From the NCBI GenBank assembly GCA_964505475.1, contig CAZDIJ010000029.1, positions 1 to 37,760 of the forward strand: a stretch of 37,760 nucleotides of DNA. The letters are read 5' to 3'. A program made the translations under genes and the position numbers. Origin of the DNA: JAGXQV01 sp964505475. GTDB taxonomy: Bacteria; Pseudomonadota; Gammaproteobacteria; Burkholderiales; Sulfuricellaceae. Each line of letters opens with the position of its first letter. Positions within the stretch are counted from its first letter, which is position 1. Under the pieces are notes generated by a model. The model worked only from the letters and a program-made list of their open reading frames with translations. It searched no databases and was not told the origin of the DNA. This document shows, one piece after another, positions 28,895 to 37,314 of this stretch.

Positions 28895-31194
28895 AAAAGC
28901 TGATCCTTTACATCGTCCTGGAATTTTCCGCTGTCGTCCCGGTCTCCAGGCAGGTTTTCCTGATAAAAGAATTCGGGAATGCCCCCTTCCGAGCGCGCAC
29001 CGCTGTGCGGATCGACCTTGGCCACCGTAATGCCCTCCGGCATCGGCAGGATGGATTCCGGCACATCCTTCAGCGCTTTCCCCATATAGTTCATCCAGAT
29101 CGGCAAGGCGGCATGAGCGCCGGTTTCGGTGCCGCCGAGCGTGCGCGGCTGGTCGAAACCGATCCATGCTATCGCCACCAGACCGGAGTTGAAGCCGGCA
29201 AACCAGGCGTCGATCTGGTCGTTGGTGGTGCCGGTCTTGCCGCCCAGGTCGGTGCGTTTCAGTTGCAGGGCGCGGGTGGCGGTGCCGAAGCGTACCACGT
29301 CCTGCATCAGGCTGGTCATGATGAAGGCGTTGCGGGCGTCGATGACCCGCTCGCTGCCCGCCTCGCCGGCGCGTATCGGTTTGGCTTGCGTCACCAGCGC
29401 CCCGCGCGAATCGACGATTTTTTCGATGAAATAAGGCTTGGGGCGGTAGCCGCCGCTGGCGAACACCGAGTAGGCGGTGGCCATTTGCATCGGCGTCACC
29501 GAGCCGGCGCCGAGCGCCATGGTCAGATAAGGAGGATGGCGCTCGGCGCTGAAACCGAAGCGGGTGATGTAATCCTGGGCATATTGCGGCGTGATGGCTT
29601 GCAGGATGCGGATCGAAACCAGGTTCTTCGATTTGGTGAGCGCGGTGCGCAGGCGCACCGGGCCGGCGAATTCGCCGTCGAAGTTTTTCGGTTCCCACAC
29701 CTGTCCGCCGGTATCGAAGGGGTCGAGCACGATAGGAGCGTCGTTGATGAGAGTGGCGGCGGTAAAGCCCTTTTCCAGCGCTGCGGAATAGATGAACGGC
29801 TTGAAGCTGGAACCCGGCTGGCGCCAAGCCTGGACGACATGGTTGTATTTGTTGCGGTTGAAATCGAAACCGCCCACCAGTGCGCGGATGGCGCCATCCT
29901 CCGGCGCCATGGCGACCAGCGCGGATTCCACCTGCGGCAGTTGGGCGATTTGCCAGTTGCCCTTGTCGTCCTTCCGCACCCGGATCAGCGAGCCGCGGCG
30001 TGGCCGCTGCTTGGGATCGGCCTTGTCGCCGAAAGTGCGGGCGGCGAATTTGAGGCCGTCGCCGTTGATCTGGATGGTTTCCCCGCCCTTGACGTAAGCC
30101 TTGATTTCCTTGGCGCTGGCTTCTAGCGCGACGGCGGGCAGCAGGCCGTTGCTTTCGTCCACCTCGGATAGGGCGTCTTCCAGCAGTTCCTCGAGATTGG
30201 CGGGGTTTCCGGGGATGTCGGTGTAGCCTTCCGGGCCGCGGTAGCCGTGGCGACGGTCATAGTCCAGCACGCCCAGGCGCAGCGCTTGGTTGGCGGCGTC
30301 CTGGTCGGCCTTGCGTAGCGTGGTGTAGACCTTGAGGCCGCTGCTGTAGATCGCCTCGTGATACTGCTCGAACATCGCTTGGCGCACCATCTCGGCCACA
30401 TAATCGGCCCGGACCTCGGTAAATTGCGTTTCATGGCGCACCGCGAGAGGAAACTTGAGGGCTTCCTGATATTCCGCGTCGCTGATGTGGCGCAAGTCGT
30501 GCATGCGCCGCAGAACGTACTGTTGCCGCAGTTTGGCGCGCTTTGGGTTGGCCACCGGGTTGTAGCGCGATGGCGCCTTGGGCAGTCCGGCGAGCATGGC
30601 GAATTCGGCGACATGGAGTTTTTCCAGGGGCTTGCCGAAATAGACCTGGGCGGCGGCGGCAAAGCCGTAGGCGCGCTGGCCGAGATAAATCTGGTTGATG
30701 TACAGTTCGAGAATCTGGTCCTTGCTGAGGAAATGCTCGATCTTGAAGGCGAGCAACACCTCGCTGAATTTGCGGGTCAGGGTTTTTTCCCTGGAGAGGA
30801 AAAAATTGCGCGCAACCTGCATGGTGATGGTGCTGGCGCCTTCGCGCGCGCCGCCCGAAGTCAGGTTGGCCAAGGCCGCCCGCGCCACGCCGAAATAATC
30901 GACGCCGCCGTGCTGGTAAAAGCGGTCGTCCTCGGCGGCGAGGATGGCCTGGCGCATGGGCTTGGGCACCGCCTCGATCTTGACCAGGGCGCGGCGCTCC
31001 TCGCCGAATTCACCGATCAGGGCGCCGTCCGCCGTGTATACCCGCAAGGGAATCTTGGGGCGATAATCGGTGAGAATTTCCAGCGAGGGAAGATTGGGAT
31101 AGGCAAGGATCGCCGCCAAGGCGACCAGGGCGGCGAATAATCCGCCGGCGGCAACGAACGCCAGCAGGGGATACAGCCACCATTTTTTCGACAT
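28891..31194 (-). CDS. mrcA: Penicillin-binding protein 1A (bifunctional glycosyltransferase/transpeptidase)
   Basis: A 767-residue class A PBP that polymerises and cross-links peptidoglycan in the periplasm, anchored by one N-terminal membrane helix (about 8-32). The GT51 domain has the catalytic Glu88 in AAEDDRFYQHGGVDYFG and STITMQVARNFFLSREKTLTRK. The transpeptidase has the SxxK nucleophile (Ser462, Lys465 in GSSFKPF), an SKN triad (TKSKNLVS) and KTGT (LGGKTGTTNDQIDAWF). I chose ATG at 31194 (MSKKWWLYPL); the open frame upstream is not family-like. It is divergent from pilM, an arrangement common in beta- and gammaproteobacteria, and overlaps the next minus-strand gene by 4 bases. Confidence 0.96.
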   Translation of the reverse strand: MSKKWWLYPLLAFVAAGGLFAALVALAAILAYPNLPSLEILTDYRPKIPLRVYTADGALIGEFGEERRALVKIEAVPKPMRQAILAAEDDRFYQHGGVDYFGVARAALANLTSGGAREGASTITMQVARNFFLSREKTLTRKFSEVLLAFKIEHFLSKDQILELYINQIYLGQRAYGFAAAAQVYFGKPLEKLHVAEFAMLAGLPKAPSRYNPVANPKRAKLRQQYVLRRMHDLRHISDAEYQEALKFPLAVRHETQFTEVRADYVAEMVRQAMFEQYHEAIYSSGLKVYTTLRKADQDAANQALRLGVLDYDRRHGYRGPEGYTDIPGNPANLEELLEDALSEVDESNGLLPAVALEASAKEIKAYVKGGETIQINGDGLKFAARTFGDKADPKQRPRRGSLIRVRKDDKGNWQIAQLPQVESALVAMAPEDGAIRALVGGFDFNRNKYNHVVQAWRQPGSSFKPFIYSAALEKGFTAATLINDAPIVLDPFDTGGQVWEPKNFDGEFAGPVRLRTALTKSKNLVSIRILQAITPQYAQDYITRFGFSAERHPPYLTMALGAGSVTPMQMATAYSVFASGGYRPKPYFIEKIVDSRGALVTQAKPIRAGEAGSERVIDARNAFIMTSLMQDVVRFGTATRALQLKRTDLGGKTGTTNDQIDAWFAGFNSGLVAIAWIGFDQPRTLGGTETGAHAALPIWMNYMGKALKDVPESILPMPEGITVAKVDPHSGARSEGGIPEFFYQENLPGDRDDSGKFQDDVKDQLF

Positions 31195-31274
31195 TTCAGG
31201 ATAGACCGTTAATTTTTTAAAAACCCCCGCATTATAGGCGCTACCCGAAGCAATGAGAAATTGCAAAAAAATGC

Positions 31275-31303
31275 TTTACAGGGTAAATACTTGTTGCTAG
31301 CAT
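31275..31303 (+). promoter_or_regulatory. Candidate sigma-70 promoter of the pil operon with flanking inverted repeat
   Basis: -35 TTTACA (31275-31280) and -10 TAGCAT (31298-31303), spaced 17 bp. The promoter lies almost exactly between the arms of an inverted repeat AAATGCT (31269-31275) / AGCATTT (31299-31305), a possible operator. The rest of the 31195-31359 divergent gap shows no gene; the mrcA promoter must also lie here. Confidence 0.4.
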
Positions 31304-31359
31304 TTAATGTAGATTGTCTGTATTGTGCGTAAGCGGCGCGAAGTGAAAGGGGTTTTGTC

Positions 31360-32448
31360 TTGCCATTCGATTTGCAACTGGATTTCTTGCAGGCGAAAAC
31401 GCCTCCTTTGATCGGGGTGGACATCAGTTCGTCCTCGGTCAAGATGGTCGAGATCGGCGAGGCGGGAAAGAACCAGTATCGTATCGAGCATTATGCGATC
31501 GAGCCGTTGCCGCGCGATGCCGTGGCGGACGGCAACATCGCCAATCTCGACGCGGTCAGCGACTGCGTCCGGCGCGCCTGGAAGCGCATGGGAACCCGGT
31601 ACAGGAATGCCGCCGTGGCGCTTCCGGCGGCGGCGGTCATCACCAAGAAGATCGTGGTGCCGGCGGGGCTGCGCGAGGAAGAATTGGAGTTGCAGGTGGA
31701 AACCGAGGCTAACCAATATATCCCGTTTTCCCTCGACGAAGTCAACCTGGATTTTCAAATTCTCGGGCCGGCACCCGGCGACGGCGACGAGGTCGAATTG
31801 CTGATCGCCGCCTCGCGCAAGGAAAAGGTCGAAGACCGCGTCGCCGCAGTGGAGGCGGCGGGACTCAAGGCGCTGGTGATGGATGTCGAGACGTACGCCA
31901 CGCAGACCGCCGCCGACCTGATCGTCAGGCAGTTGCCCAACGCTGGCCGCGACCGGGCGGTGGCCATCGTCGATATTGGCTCCACCATGATGCATATCAA
32001 CGTGCTCCTCAACGGCCAGTCGGTCTACATGCGCGAACAGACCTTCGGCGGCAACCAGTTGACCCAGGAAATCCAGCGCCGTTACAGCCTGTCCGCCGAA
32101 GAAGCGGAAATCGCCAAGCGCGGCGGCGATCTGCCGGAAAATTACGCCACCGACGTGCTGCAACCCTTCATGGAAACCATGGCGCTGGAAGTGGCGCGCG
32201 CCATGCAATTTTTCTTTTCCTCGACCCAATACAACCGGGTTGACCATATTCTGCTGGCCGGCGGCTGCGCCGGCATCGCGGGGCTGGATCGGGTGGTCGG
32301 CGCGCGCACCCAGATCGACACGCGCATCGCCAACCCCTTTCTCGGCATGGCGCGCAGCGGCAGCGTCAAATCGCATCAGCTCGAAGCGGATGCGCCATCC
32401 TTGCTGATCGCCTGTGGCTTGGCGTTGCGGAGGTTCGACCCATCATGA
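31360..32448 (+). CDS. pilM: Type IV pilus inner-membrane platform protein PilM
   Basis: A 362-residue cytoplasmic actin-like (FtsA-fold) protein that binds ATP and the N-terminal tail of PilN at the inner membrane. Motifs: GVDISSSSVKMVEI (phosphate 1), a VETYA segment, IVDIGSTMMHINVL (phosphate 2) and LAGGCAGIAGLD (adenosine region). The start appears to be TTG 31360, preceded by GAAAGGGG at 7-10 bases; the next ATG is too far inside. It opens the pilMNOPQ operon, and its stop overlaps the pilN ATG (ATGA). Confidence 0.95.
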   Translation: MPFDLQLDFLQAKTPPLIGVDISSSSVKMVEIGEAGKNQYRIEHYAIEPLPRDAVADGNIANLDAVSDCVRRAWKRMGTRYRNAAVALPAAAVITKKIVVPAGLREEELELQVETEANQYIPFSLDEVNLDFQILGPAPGDGDEVELLIAASRKEKVEDRVAAVEAAGLKALVMDVETYATQTAADLIVRQLPNAGRDRAVAIVDIGSTMMHINVLLNGQSVYMREQTFGGNQLTQEIQRRYSLSAEEAEIAKRGGDLPENYATDVLQPFMETMALEVARAMQFFFSSTQYNRVDHILLAGGCAGIAGLDRVVGARTQIDTRIANPFLGMARSGSVKSHQLEADAPSLLIACGLALRRFDPS

Positions 32449-33146
32449 TCCGCGGAAATTTCGGCAAGAATCCGGCGGCGGACAAGAAAGCCGGCAGCCA
32501 GCCCCAGAGTTCGGTGCCGTTGGGGGGGGGCTTGTCCGCCGACCTGATACGCATCAACCTCCTGCCCCATCGGGAACTGAAGCGGGCGGCGCGGCAACGG
32601 CAATTCGTCTTTCTGGCCGGCTCCATTTCGGTGCTGGCGGTGCTGATTATCGTTCTGGTGCACGGTATTATCGGCGGCAAAATCGACGGCCAGGGGGCGC
32701 GCAACAGCTACCTGGAAGGCGAGGTCGCCAAGCTCGACAAGCAGATTGATGAAATCCGCAAGCTCAAAGAGCAGATCCAGGCCATGCTGGCGCGCAAGAA
32801 AGTGGTCGAAACATTGCAGAGCAACCGCTCGCAATCGGTCTATCTGCTCGACCAGATGGTGCGTCTGTTGCCGGATGGCCTGTACCTGAAATCCTTCAAA
32901 CAGAGCGGCGCCCAGGTCAATATCCAGGGGTATGCGCAATCCAACGCTCGCGTGGCGACGTTCATCCGCAATCTGGAGACTTCCCGGTGGATGGAGTCGC
33001 CCGAACTGATCGAGACCAAGGCGGCCACCGTCGATAATAACCGTCTTATCGCGTTCTCGCTCAACGCCAAGCTGACGCCGTTGCAAGCGCCCGAGGACGA
33101 CCGGGATAAAAAAGGCGGGGCGAAACCCAAGGACAAGAACCCGTGA
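32445..33146 (+). CDS. pilN: Type IV pilus assembly protein PilN
   Basis: A 233-residue bitopic inner-membrane protein. The INLLPHRELKR sequence that docks into PilM is preceded by an unusual ~36-residue Gly/Ser/Lys-rich extension. Then come one membrane helix (QFVFLAGSISVLAVLIIVLVHG cut to its core, about 53-73), a coiled coil (about 85-125) and a periplasmic ferredoxin-like domain that pairs with PilO. The extension contains eight consecutive G (32522-32529), a possible slippage site. Start ATG 32445 overlaps pilM; a start nearer to INLLPHR would be more typical, but none of the in-frame candidates between has a good ribosome site. Confidence 0.93.
   Translation: MIRGNFGKNPAADKKAGSQPQSSVPLGGGLSADLIRINLLPHRELKRAARQRQFVFLAGSISVLAVLIIVLVHGIIGGKIDGQGARNSYLEGEVAKLDKQIDEIRKLKEQIQAMLARKKVVETLQSNRSQSVYLLDQMVRLLPDGLYLKSFKQSGAQVNIQGYAQSNARVATFIRNLETSRWMESPELIETKAATVDNNRLIAFSLNAKLTPLQAPEDDRDKKGGAKPKDKNP
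32522..32529 (+). repeat. Run of eight G in the 5' part of pilN
   Basis: Homopolymer (G)8 in the codons for LGGGL, upstream of the PilM-binding motif. Length change by slippage would shift the frame before the essential part of PilN. Confidence 0.9.
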
Positions 33147-33820
33147 AAAGCCCCAATCTCAAACTCGACTTCAAGTTCGATCTGGAAGAGTGGAAGCGGC
33201 TCGACCCCAAGAATGTCGGAAACTGGCCGACAGCCCCGAAAGTGGTGGTGCTGGCGGGGCTTTTTATTCTGTTGCTGCTCGGCGGCTACTGGTTCGACTG
33301 GAGCGACCAGATGGCGCAGCTCGGCGAGGTGCGCCAGAAAGAGGAAACCCTGAAAACCACCTTCATGGACAAGAAGCGCCAGGCGATCAACCTGGAGACC
33401 TACCGCCAGCAACTGAAAGACCTGGAGCAGGCCTTCGGCGCCCTGCTCAAGCAACTGCCCAACAAATCCGAAATGGACGCCCTGCTCACCGACATCAACC
33501 AGGCCGGACTGGGGCGCGGCCTGGAATTCGAACTGTTCAAGCCGGAACCCAAGGAAAATTTTTTCGAATTTTACGCCGAACTGCCGATCGCCATCCGCGT
33601 CACCGGCCGCTACCATGACCTCGGCGCGTTCGCCAGCGACGTTTCGCTGTTGCCGCGCATCGTGACGCTGAACGATGTCGGCGTGGTGGTGGGCAAGGAC
33701 GGCGCCCTGGCCATGGATGCCGTCGCCAAAACCTACCGTTATCTGGATGACGACGAGGTGGCCATGCAGCGCAAGGCCGCCAAGGAAAAAGCCGACAAGG
33801 CCAAGGGAGCCAAAAAATGA
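33143..33820 (+). CDS. pilO: Type IV pilus assembly protein PilO
   Basis: A 225-residue bitopic inner-membrane protein, partner of PilN in the alignment subcomplex that links PilM to PilP/PilQ. It has a short cytoplasmic N terminus, one membrane helix (VVVLAGLFILLLLGGYWF, about 35-52), a coiled coil (about 60-105) and a periplasmic ferredoxin-like domain with FELFKPEP and LPIAIRVTGRYHDLGAFASD, both typical of PilO. The C-terminal tail is Lys/Ala-rich. Start is GTG 33143 overlapping the pilN stop by 4 bases; the stop overlaps pilP the same way. Confidence 0.94.
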   Translation: MKSPNLKLDFKFDLEEWKRLDPKNVGNWPTAPKVVVLAGLFILLLLGGYWFDWSDQMAQLGEVRQKEETLKTTFMDKKRQAINLETYRQQLKDLEQAFGALLKQLPNKSEMDALLTDINQAGLGRGLEFELFKPEPKENFFEFYAELPIAIRVTGRYHDLGAFASDVSLLPRIVTLNDVGVVVGKDGALAMDAVAKTYRYLDDDEVAMQRKAAKEKADKAKGAKK

Positions 33821-34374
33821 GAGCGCTCCTGGCGTCCCTCCTGTGCTTGGCGCTGGCGGCCTGCGGCGGCGGCGACATGGACGACATCCGCGAGTTCGTG
33901 GAAAACTCCGGCCAAGGCCTGCGCGGCAAGGTCGAGACGTTGCCGGAAGTCAAACCCTACGAGCCTTTTTCCTACAACGCCTTCGATCTTTCCGACCCGT
34001 TCAGGCCGCGCAAGCTGGATCCGGGCAAGGGTAACGAAGGCGGTCTGCAACCCGACCAGACGCGGCGCAAGGAGCCGTTGGAGATGTTCCCCCTGGAGAA
34101 CCTGAAAATGGTCGGCTTCCTGCAAAAGGAAAAGATGAATTACGCGCTGGTCGCCACCCCGGAGCGCGATTTGCACCAGGTCAAGATAGGCAACTATCTG
34201 GGGCAGAATTACGGCATCATTACCGACATCGTTATCCGCAGCATCAGCGATGCCGAAATCAGGTTGACGGAGATCGTCCAGGACAGTTCCGGCAATTGGA
34301 CGGAAAGACAATCCAGTATGGCGCTGGTGGGGGACGAGGCGGAACAGAAGCCCTCCCCGGACGCCCAAAGGTAA
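33817..34374 (+). CDS. pilP: Type IV pilus lipoprotein PilP
   Basis: A 185-residue lipoprotein that connects PilN/PilO in the inner membrane with the PilQ secretin. The lipobox is LALAAC with Cys16 as the acylated residue, after a short signal peptide. A flexible Pro-rich region with KPYEPFSYNAFDLSDPFRP (about 45-64) follows and then the beta-rich domain (LKMVGFLQKEKMNYALVATP, KIGNYLGQNYGII). Order and spacing in the operon are canonical; pilQ starts 12 bases after the stop. Confidence 0.95.
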   Translation: MRALLASLLCLALAACGGGDMDDIREFVENSGQGLRGKVETLPEVKPYEPFSYNAFDLSDPFRPRKLDPGKGNEGGLQPDQTRRKEPLEMFPLENLKMVGFLQKEKMNYALVATPERDLHQVKIGNYLGQNYGIITDIVIRSISDAEIRLTEIVQDSSGNWTERQSSMALVGDEAEQKPSPDAQR

Positions 34375-34386
34375 GCAGAGGCTGCT

Positions 34387-36738
34387 ATGAAGATAACCAA
34401 TCCCTTGAACTCCATCCGTTTCCATCTGGCCTGCGCGATGTTTCTCGCCCTGGCCGGCGTGCCCGCCCAATCGGTGGAACTGGCGGCGCCGGTTTCCGTT
34501 ACCCAGAACAGCATCGAAACCCTGGAGCATACGACTCTGGAGAATGGCAAGATCGTGCTCAAGCTCGGCCTGAAACAGCCGCTGAAAGCCGTTCCGGCGG
34601 GGTTCACCATCAATAACCCGCCGCGCATCGCCCTGGATTTCCCCGATACGGGCAACGCCTTGGGCAAAAACAGTTATGAGGTCGGAGAAAATGCCTTGCG
34701 CAACCTGAATGTCGTCCAGGTCGGCAACCGTACCCGCATCGTGCTCAACCTGGCGCGCCCCGCCGCCTACGAGACCCGCCTGGATGGCAAGTATCTGCTG
34801 GTGACCGTGCAGAACACCGCTACCCCCAGCGGCATCACCAGCTTTACCCAACGCTTTGCCGAAACGCGGGCGGACGCTCCCCAGCGGCATAGCCTGAAAG
34901 CCATCGACTTCCGGCGCGGCAGTAACGGCGAGGGGCGGATAGTCGTCGATCTCGACGATACCAATACCGAGATCGACATCCGCACCCAGGGCAAGACCCT
35001 GGTAGTCGATTTCCTCAATACCACGGTGCCGCGAGCGCTGGAGCGCCGCCTCGATGTGGTGGATTTCGCCACGCCGGTGCAGACCGTGGAGACCCTGGTG
35101 CAGGGCAACAATACCCGCATGAGTATCGAACCCAAGGGGCTGTGGGAATATTCGGCGTATCAGGCGGACCGCCAGTTCATCATCGACGTCAAGTCGGTGG
35201 CCGAGGATCCCAACAAGCTGGTGCAAAGCGGCAAGCCCGGCTATGCCGGCGAAAAGCTGTCGCTGAATTTCCAGAACGTGGAAGTCCGGGCGGTGCTCCA
35301 GATCATCATGGATTTCACCGGCCTGAACATCGTCACCAGCGATTCGGTCACCGGCAATCTGACCTTGCGCCTCAAAGACGTGCCGTGGGATCAGGCGCTG
35401 GACATCATCCTCAATGCGCGCGGACTGGACAAGCGCAAGAACGGCAACGTGATCTGGGTGGCGCCGCGCGACGAGTTGGCCTTGAAGGAAAAGCTCGAAC
35501 TGGAAGCGCGTAACCAGATTGCCGACCTCGAACCCCTACAGACCGAGTATTATCAACTCAACTACCTGCGCGCCGATCACATGAAGAATATCCTGACCGG
35601 GGTGGTCGGCACCGCCGCCGACCGGGAAGAAAAGGTCAAATGCCAAGCCCGCTTCGACGAAGGCCAGGGCATCACTTCATCCGCCAACGCCGCCGCCCAG
35701 GCCGGCGGCGGGGGGGCGGGCGCGCCGCAGATACTTTCCAAGCGCGGCAGCGCCACCTACGAATTGAAGAAGAACGTGCTGATCGTCAACGACGTTCCGA
35801 GCAAGCACCAGGAAATCCGCAAGGTGCTGAGCGTCATCGACGTTCCGGCCAAACAGGTGGTGATCGAATCGCGCATCGTGCTGGTGGACGACCGTTTCAG
35901 CAAGCAATTGGGCGTGCGCCTCGGAGTGCAGGCCTATGGCCGTGCCGGCGACTATTCGGCGGGCATTTCCCAGAACTATATCAACTCGCAAGCGATGGCG
36001 GTCGCCCGCGACGTATGGCGCCCATCCGCCGTCGGCGGGGGCATCAACATCAGCAACAGCAGCGGCACCACCGAGATCACCACCAACAGCTCGATGGCGG
36101 TGGGCACCGGTTCGGCGCGGAACCCGAATTCCGGCAACGCCAACGTCAACCTGCCGATCGCCAATCCTTCCGGCGCCCTGGCGCTGACCTTGATGAACAT
36201 CGGTTCCGGCAATCTGATTAACCTCGAGCTGTCGGCGATGGAATCCGACAACCGCGGCAAGGTGGTTGCCAACCCGCGCGTGATGACTTCCAACCAGCGC
36301 CCGGCGTTCATCGTCCAGGCGGTGGAAATCCCGACCATCACGCCCGCCACCGGCACCTCGCTGGCCTCCTTCAGCTACCGCCAAGTCGGCATCTGTCTGC
36401 TGGTCAACCCGCAAATCCTCAACAACGACACGGTGGTGCTCGACGTGGAAGTCAACAAGGATACCCTGGGTGAAAAACTGTCGTTCAGCGGCTGGGAAAA
36501 CTTCCTGGTCGATGCCCGCAAGATCAAGACCCAAGTGCTGTTGAACAATGGTGAAACCGCGGTGCTGGGCGGCATTTTCGAGCAGGAGACCCGCAACGAC
36601 GTGGAAAAGGTGCCGCTGCTCGGCGATATTCCGGTGGTGGGCAACCTGTTCAAGACGACCTCGAAAAAGAACGACAAGAAAGAGTTGCTGATTTTCATCA
36701 CCCCCAAGATACTCAACGAAAATCTGAGCATGCATTAA
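34387..36738 (+). CDS. pilQ: Type IV pilus secretin PilQ
   Basis: A 783-residue outer-membrane secretin through which the pilus is extruded. In order: a signal peptide (cleavage near AQSVEL), two AMIN domains that bind peptidoglycan (about 45-140 and 170-270), an STN/N0 domain (LSLNFQNVEVRAVLQIIMDF), an N1 domain (YQLNYLRADHMKNIL), a Gly/Ala-rich loop and the C-terminal secretin barrel with VIESRIVLVDDRF, NPRVMTSNQRPAFI and a VPLLGDIPVVGNLFKTTSKK segment. A Ser/Thr/Asn-rich insert lies in the barrel region (about 555-595). Start ATG 34387 has AGAGG upstream. The gene ends at 36738 with no obvious terminator before aroK. Confidence 0.97.
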   Translation: MKITNPLNSIRFHLACAMFLALAGVPAQSVELAAPVSVTQNSIETLEHTTLENGKIVLKLGLKQPLKAVPAGFTINNPPRIALDFPDTGNALGKNSYEVGENALRNLNVVQVGNRTRIVLNLARPAAYETRLDGKYLLVTVQNTATPSGITSFTQRFAETRADAPQRHSLKAIDFRRGSNGEGRIVVDLDDTNTEIDIRTQGKTLVVDFLNTTVPRALERRLDVVDFATPVQTVETLVQGNNTRMSIEPKGLWEYSAYQADRQFIIDVKSVAEDPNKLVQSGKPGYAGEKLSLNFQNVEVRAVLQIIMDFTGLNIVTSDSVTGNLTLRLKDVPWDQALDIILNARGLDKRKNGNVIWVAPRDELALKEKLELEARNQIADLEPLQTEYYQLNYLRADHMKNILTGVVGTAADREEKVKCQARFDEGQGITSSANAAAQAGGGGAGAPQILSKRGSATYELKKNVLIVNDVPSKHQEIRKVLSVIDVPAKQVVIESRIVLVDDRFSKQLGVRLGVQAYGRAGDYSAGISQNYINSQAMAVARDVWRPSAVGGGINISNSSGTTEITTNSSMAVGTGSARNPNSGNANVNLPIANPSGALALTLMNIGSGNLINLELSAMESDNRGKVVANPRVMTSNQRPAFIVQAVEIPTITPATGTSLASFSYRQVGICLLVNPQILNNDTVVLDVEVNKDTLGEKLSFSGWENFLVDARKIKTQVLLNNGETAVLGGIFEQETRNDVEKVPLLGDIPVVGNLFKTTSKKNDKKELLIFITPKILNENLSMH

Positions 36739-36771
36739 TTCCGATTCGGCAAACGCCCGTTTTCCGCTAAA

Positions 36772-37314
36772 ATGCCCGTCATGTCGAACATGGCGGGCAA
36801 TATTTTTTTGGTGGGGCTGATGGGGGCGGGAAAAACCACCGTCGGCAAGCTGCTGGCGAAACACCTGCACAAGACCTTCGTCGATTCCGATCATGAGATC
36901 GAGAAACGCACCGGCGTCGATATCCCGTTGATTTTTGAATTGGAAGGCGAAGCCGGCTTCCGGGCGCGCGAGGCCGCGATGATCGCCGAGTTGACCGCCA
37001 TGCCGGACATCGTGCTGGCTACCGGCGGCGGAGCGGTGCTGAATCCGCAAAACCGCGAAAATTTGCGGCGCAACGGCACCGTGGTCTATTTACACGCCAA
37101 GGTGCGCGACTTGTGGCAGCGCACCCGCCACGACAAGCACCGCCCCCTGCTGCAAACCGCCGATCCCCAGGCAAGGCTCTCCGAACTGTTCGTGCAGCGC
37201 GACCCCCTGTATCATGAAATCGCCGACATCGTCATCGACACCGGCGAACAAAGCGCCCATGCCCTGGCGCACCAACTGGAAGAAAAAATCAGACAACTGC
37301 AATGCAAACGCTAA
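36772..37314 (+). CDS. aroK: Shikimate kinase
   Basis: A 180-residue P-loop kinase that phosphorylates shikimate in aromatic amino acid synthesis. Walker A GLMGAGKTT follows NIFLV; the shikimate-binding DSDHEIEKRTG, the GFRAREA segment, ATGGGAVL and the lid Arg in RPLL are all visible. Three in-frame ATGs (36772, 36781, 36790) are possible starts, none with a good ribosome site; family alignment favours one of the last two, and I give the longest form. A TAAAAT just upstream (36767-36772) could be a -10 box, which would also favour a later start. The stop lies 13 bases inside aroB. pilQ-aroK-aroB is a common proteobacterial order. Confidence 0.95.
   Translation: MPVMSNMAGNIFLVGLMGAGKTTVGKLLAKHLHKTFVDSDHEIEKRTGVDIPLIFELEGEAGFRAREAAMIAELTAMPDIVLATGGGAVLNPQNRENLRRNGTVVYLHAKVRDLWQRTRHDKHRPLLQTADPQARLSELFVQRDPLYHEIADIVIDTGEQSAHALAHQLEEKIRQLQCKR

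Noticed and set aside
31195..31266. 24-codon N-terminal extension of PBP1a
   Set aside because: It lacks family resemblance and would place the start in the promoter region; MSKKWWLYPL at 31194 is the usual form with the membrane helix near the start.
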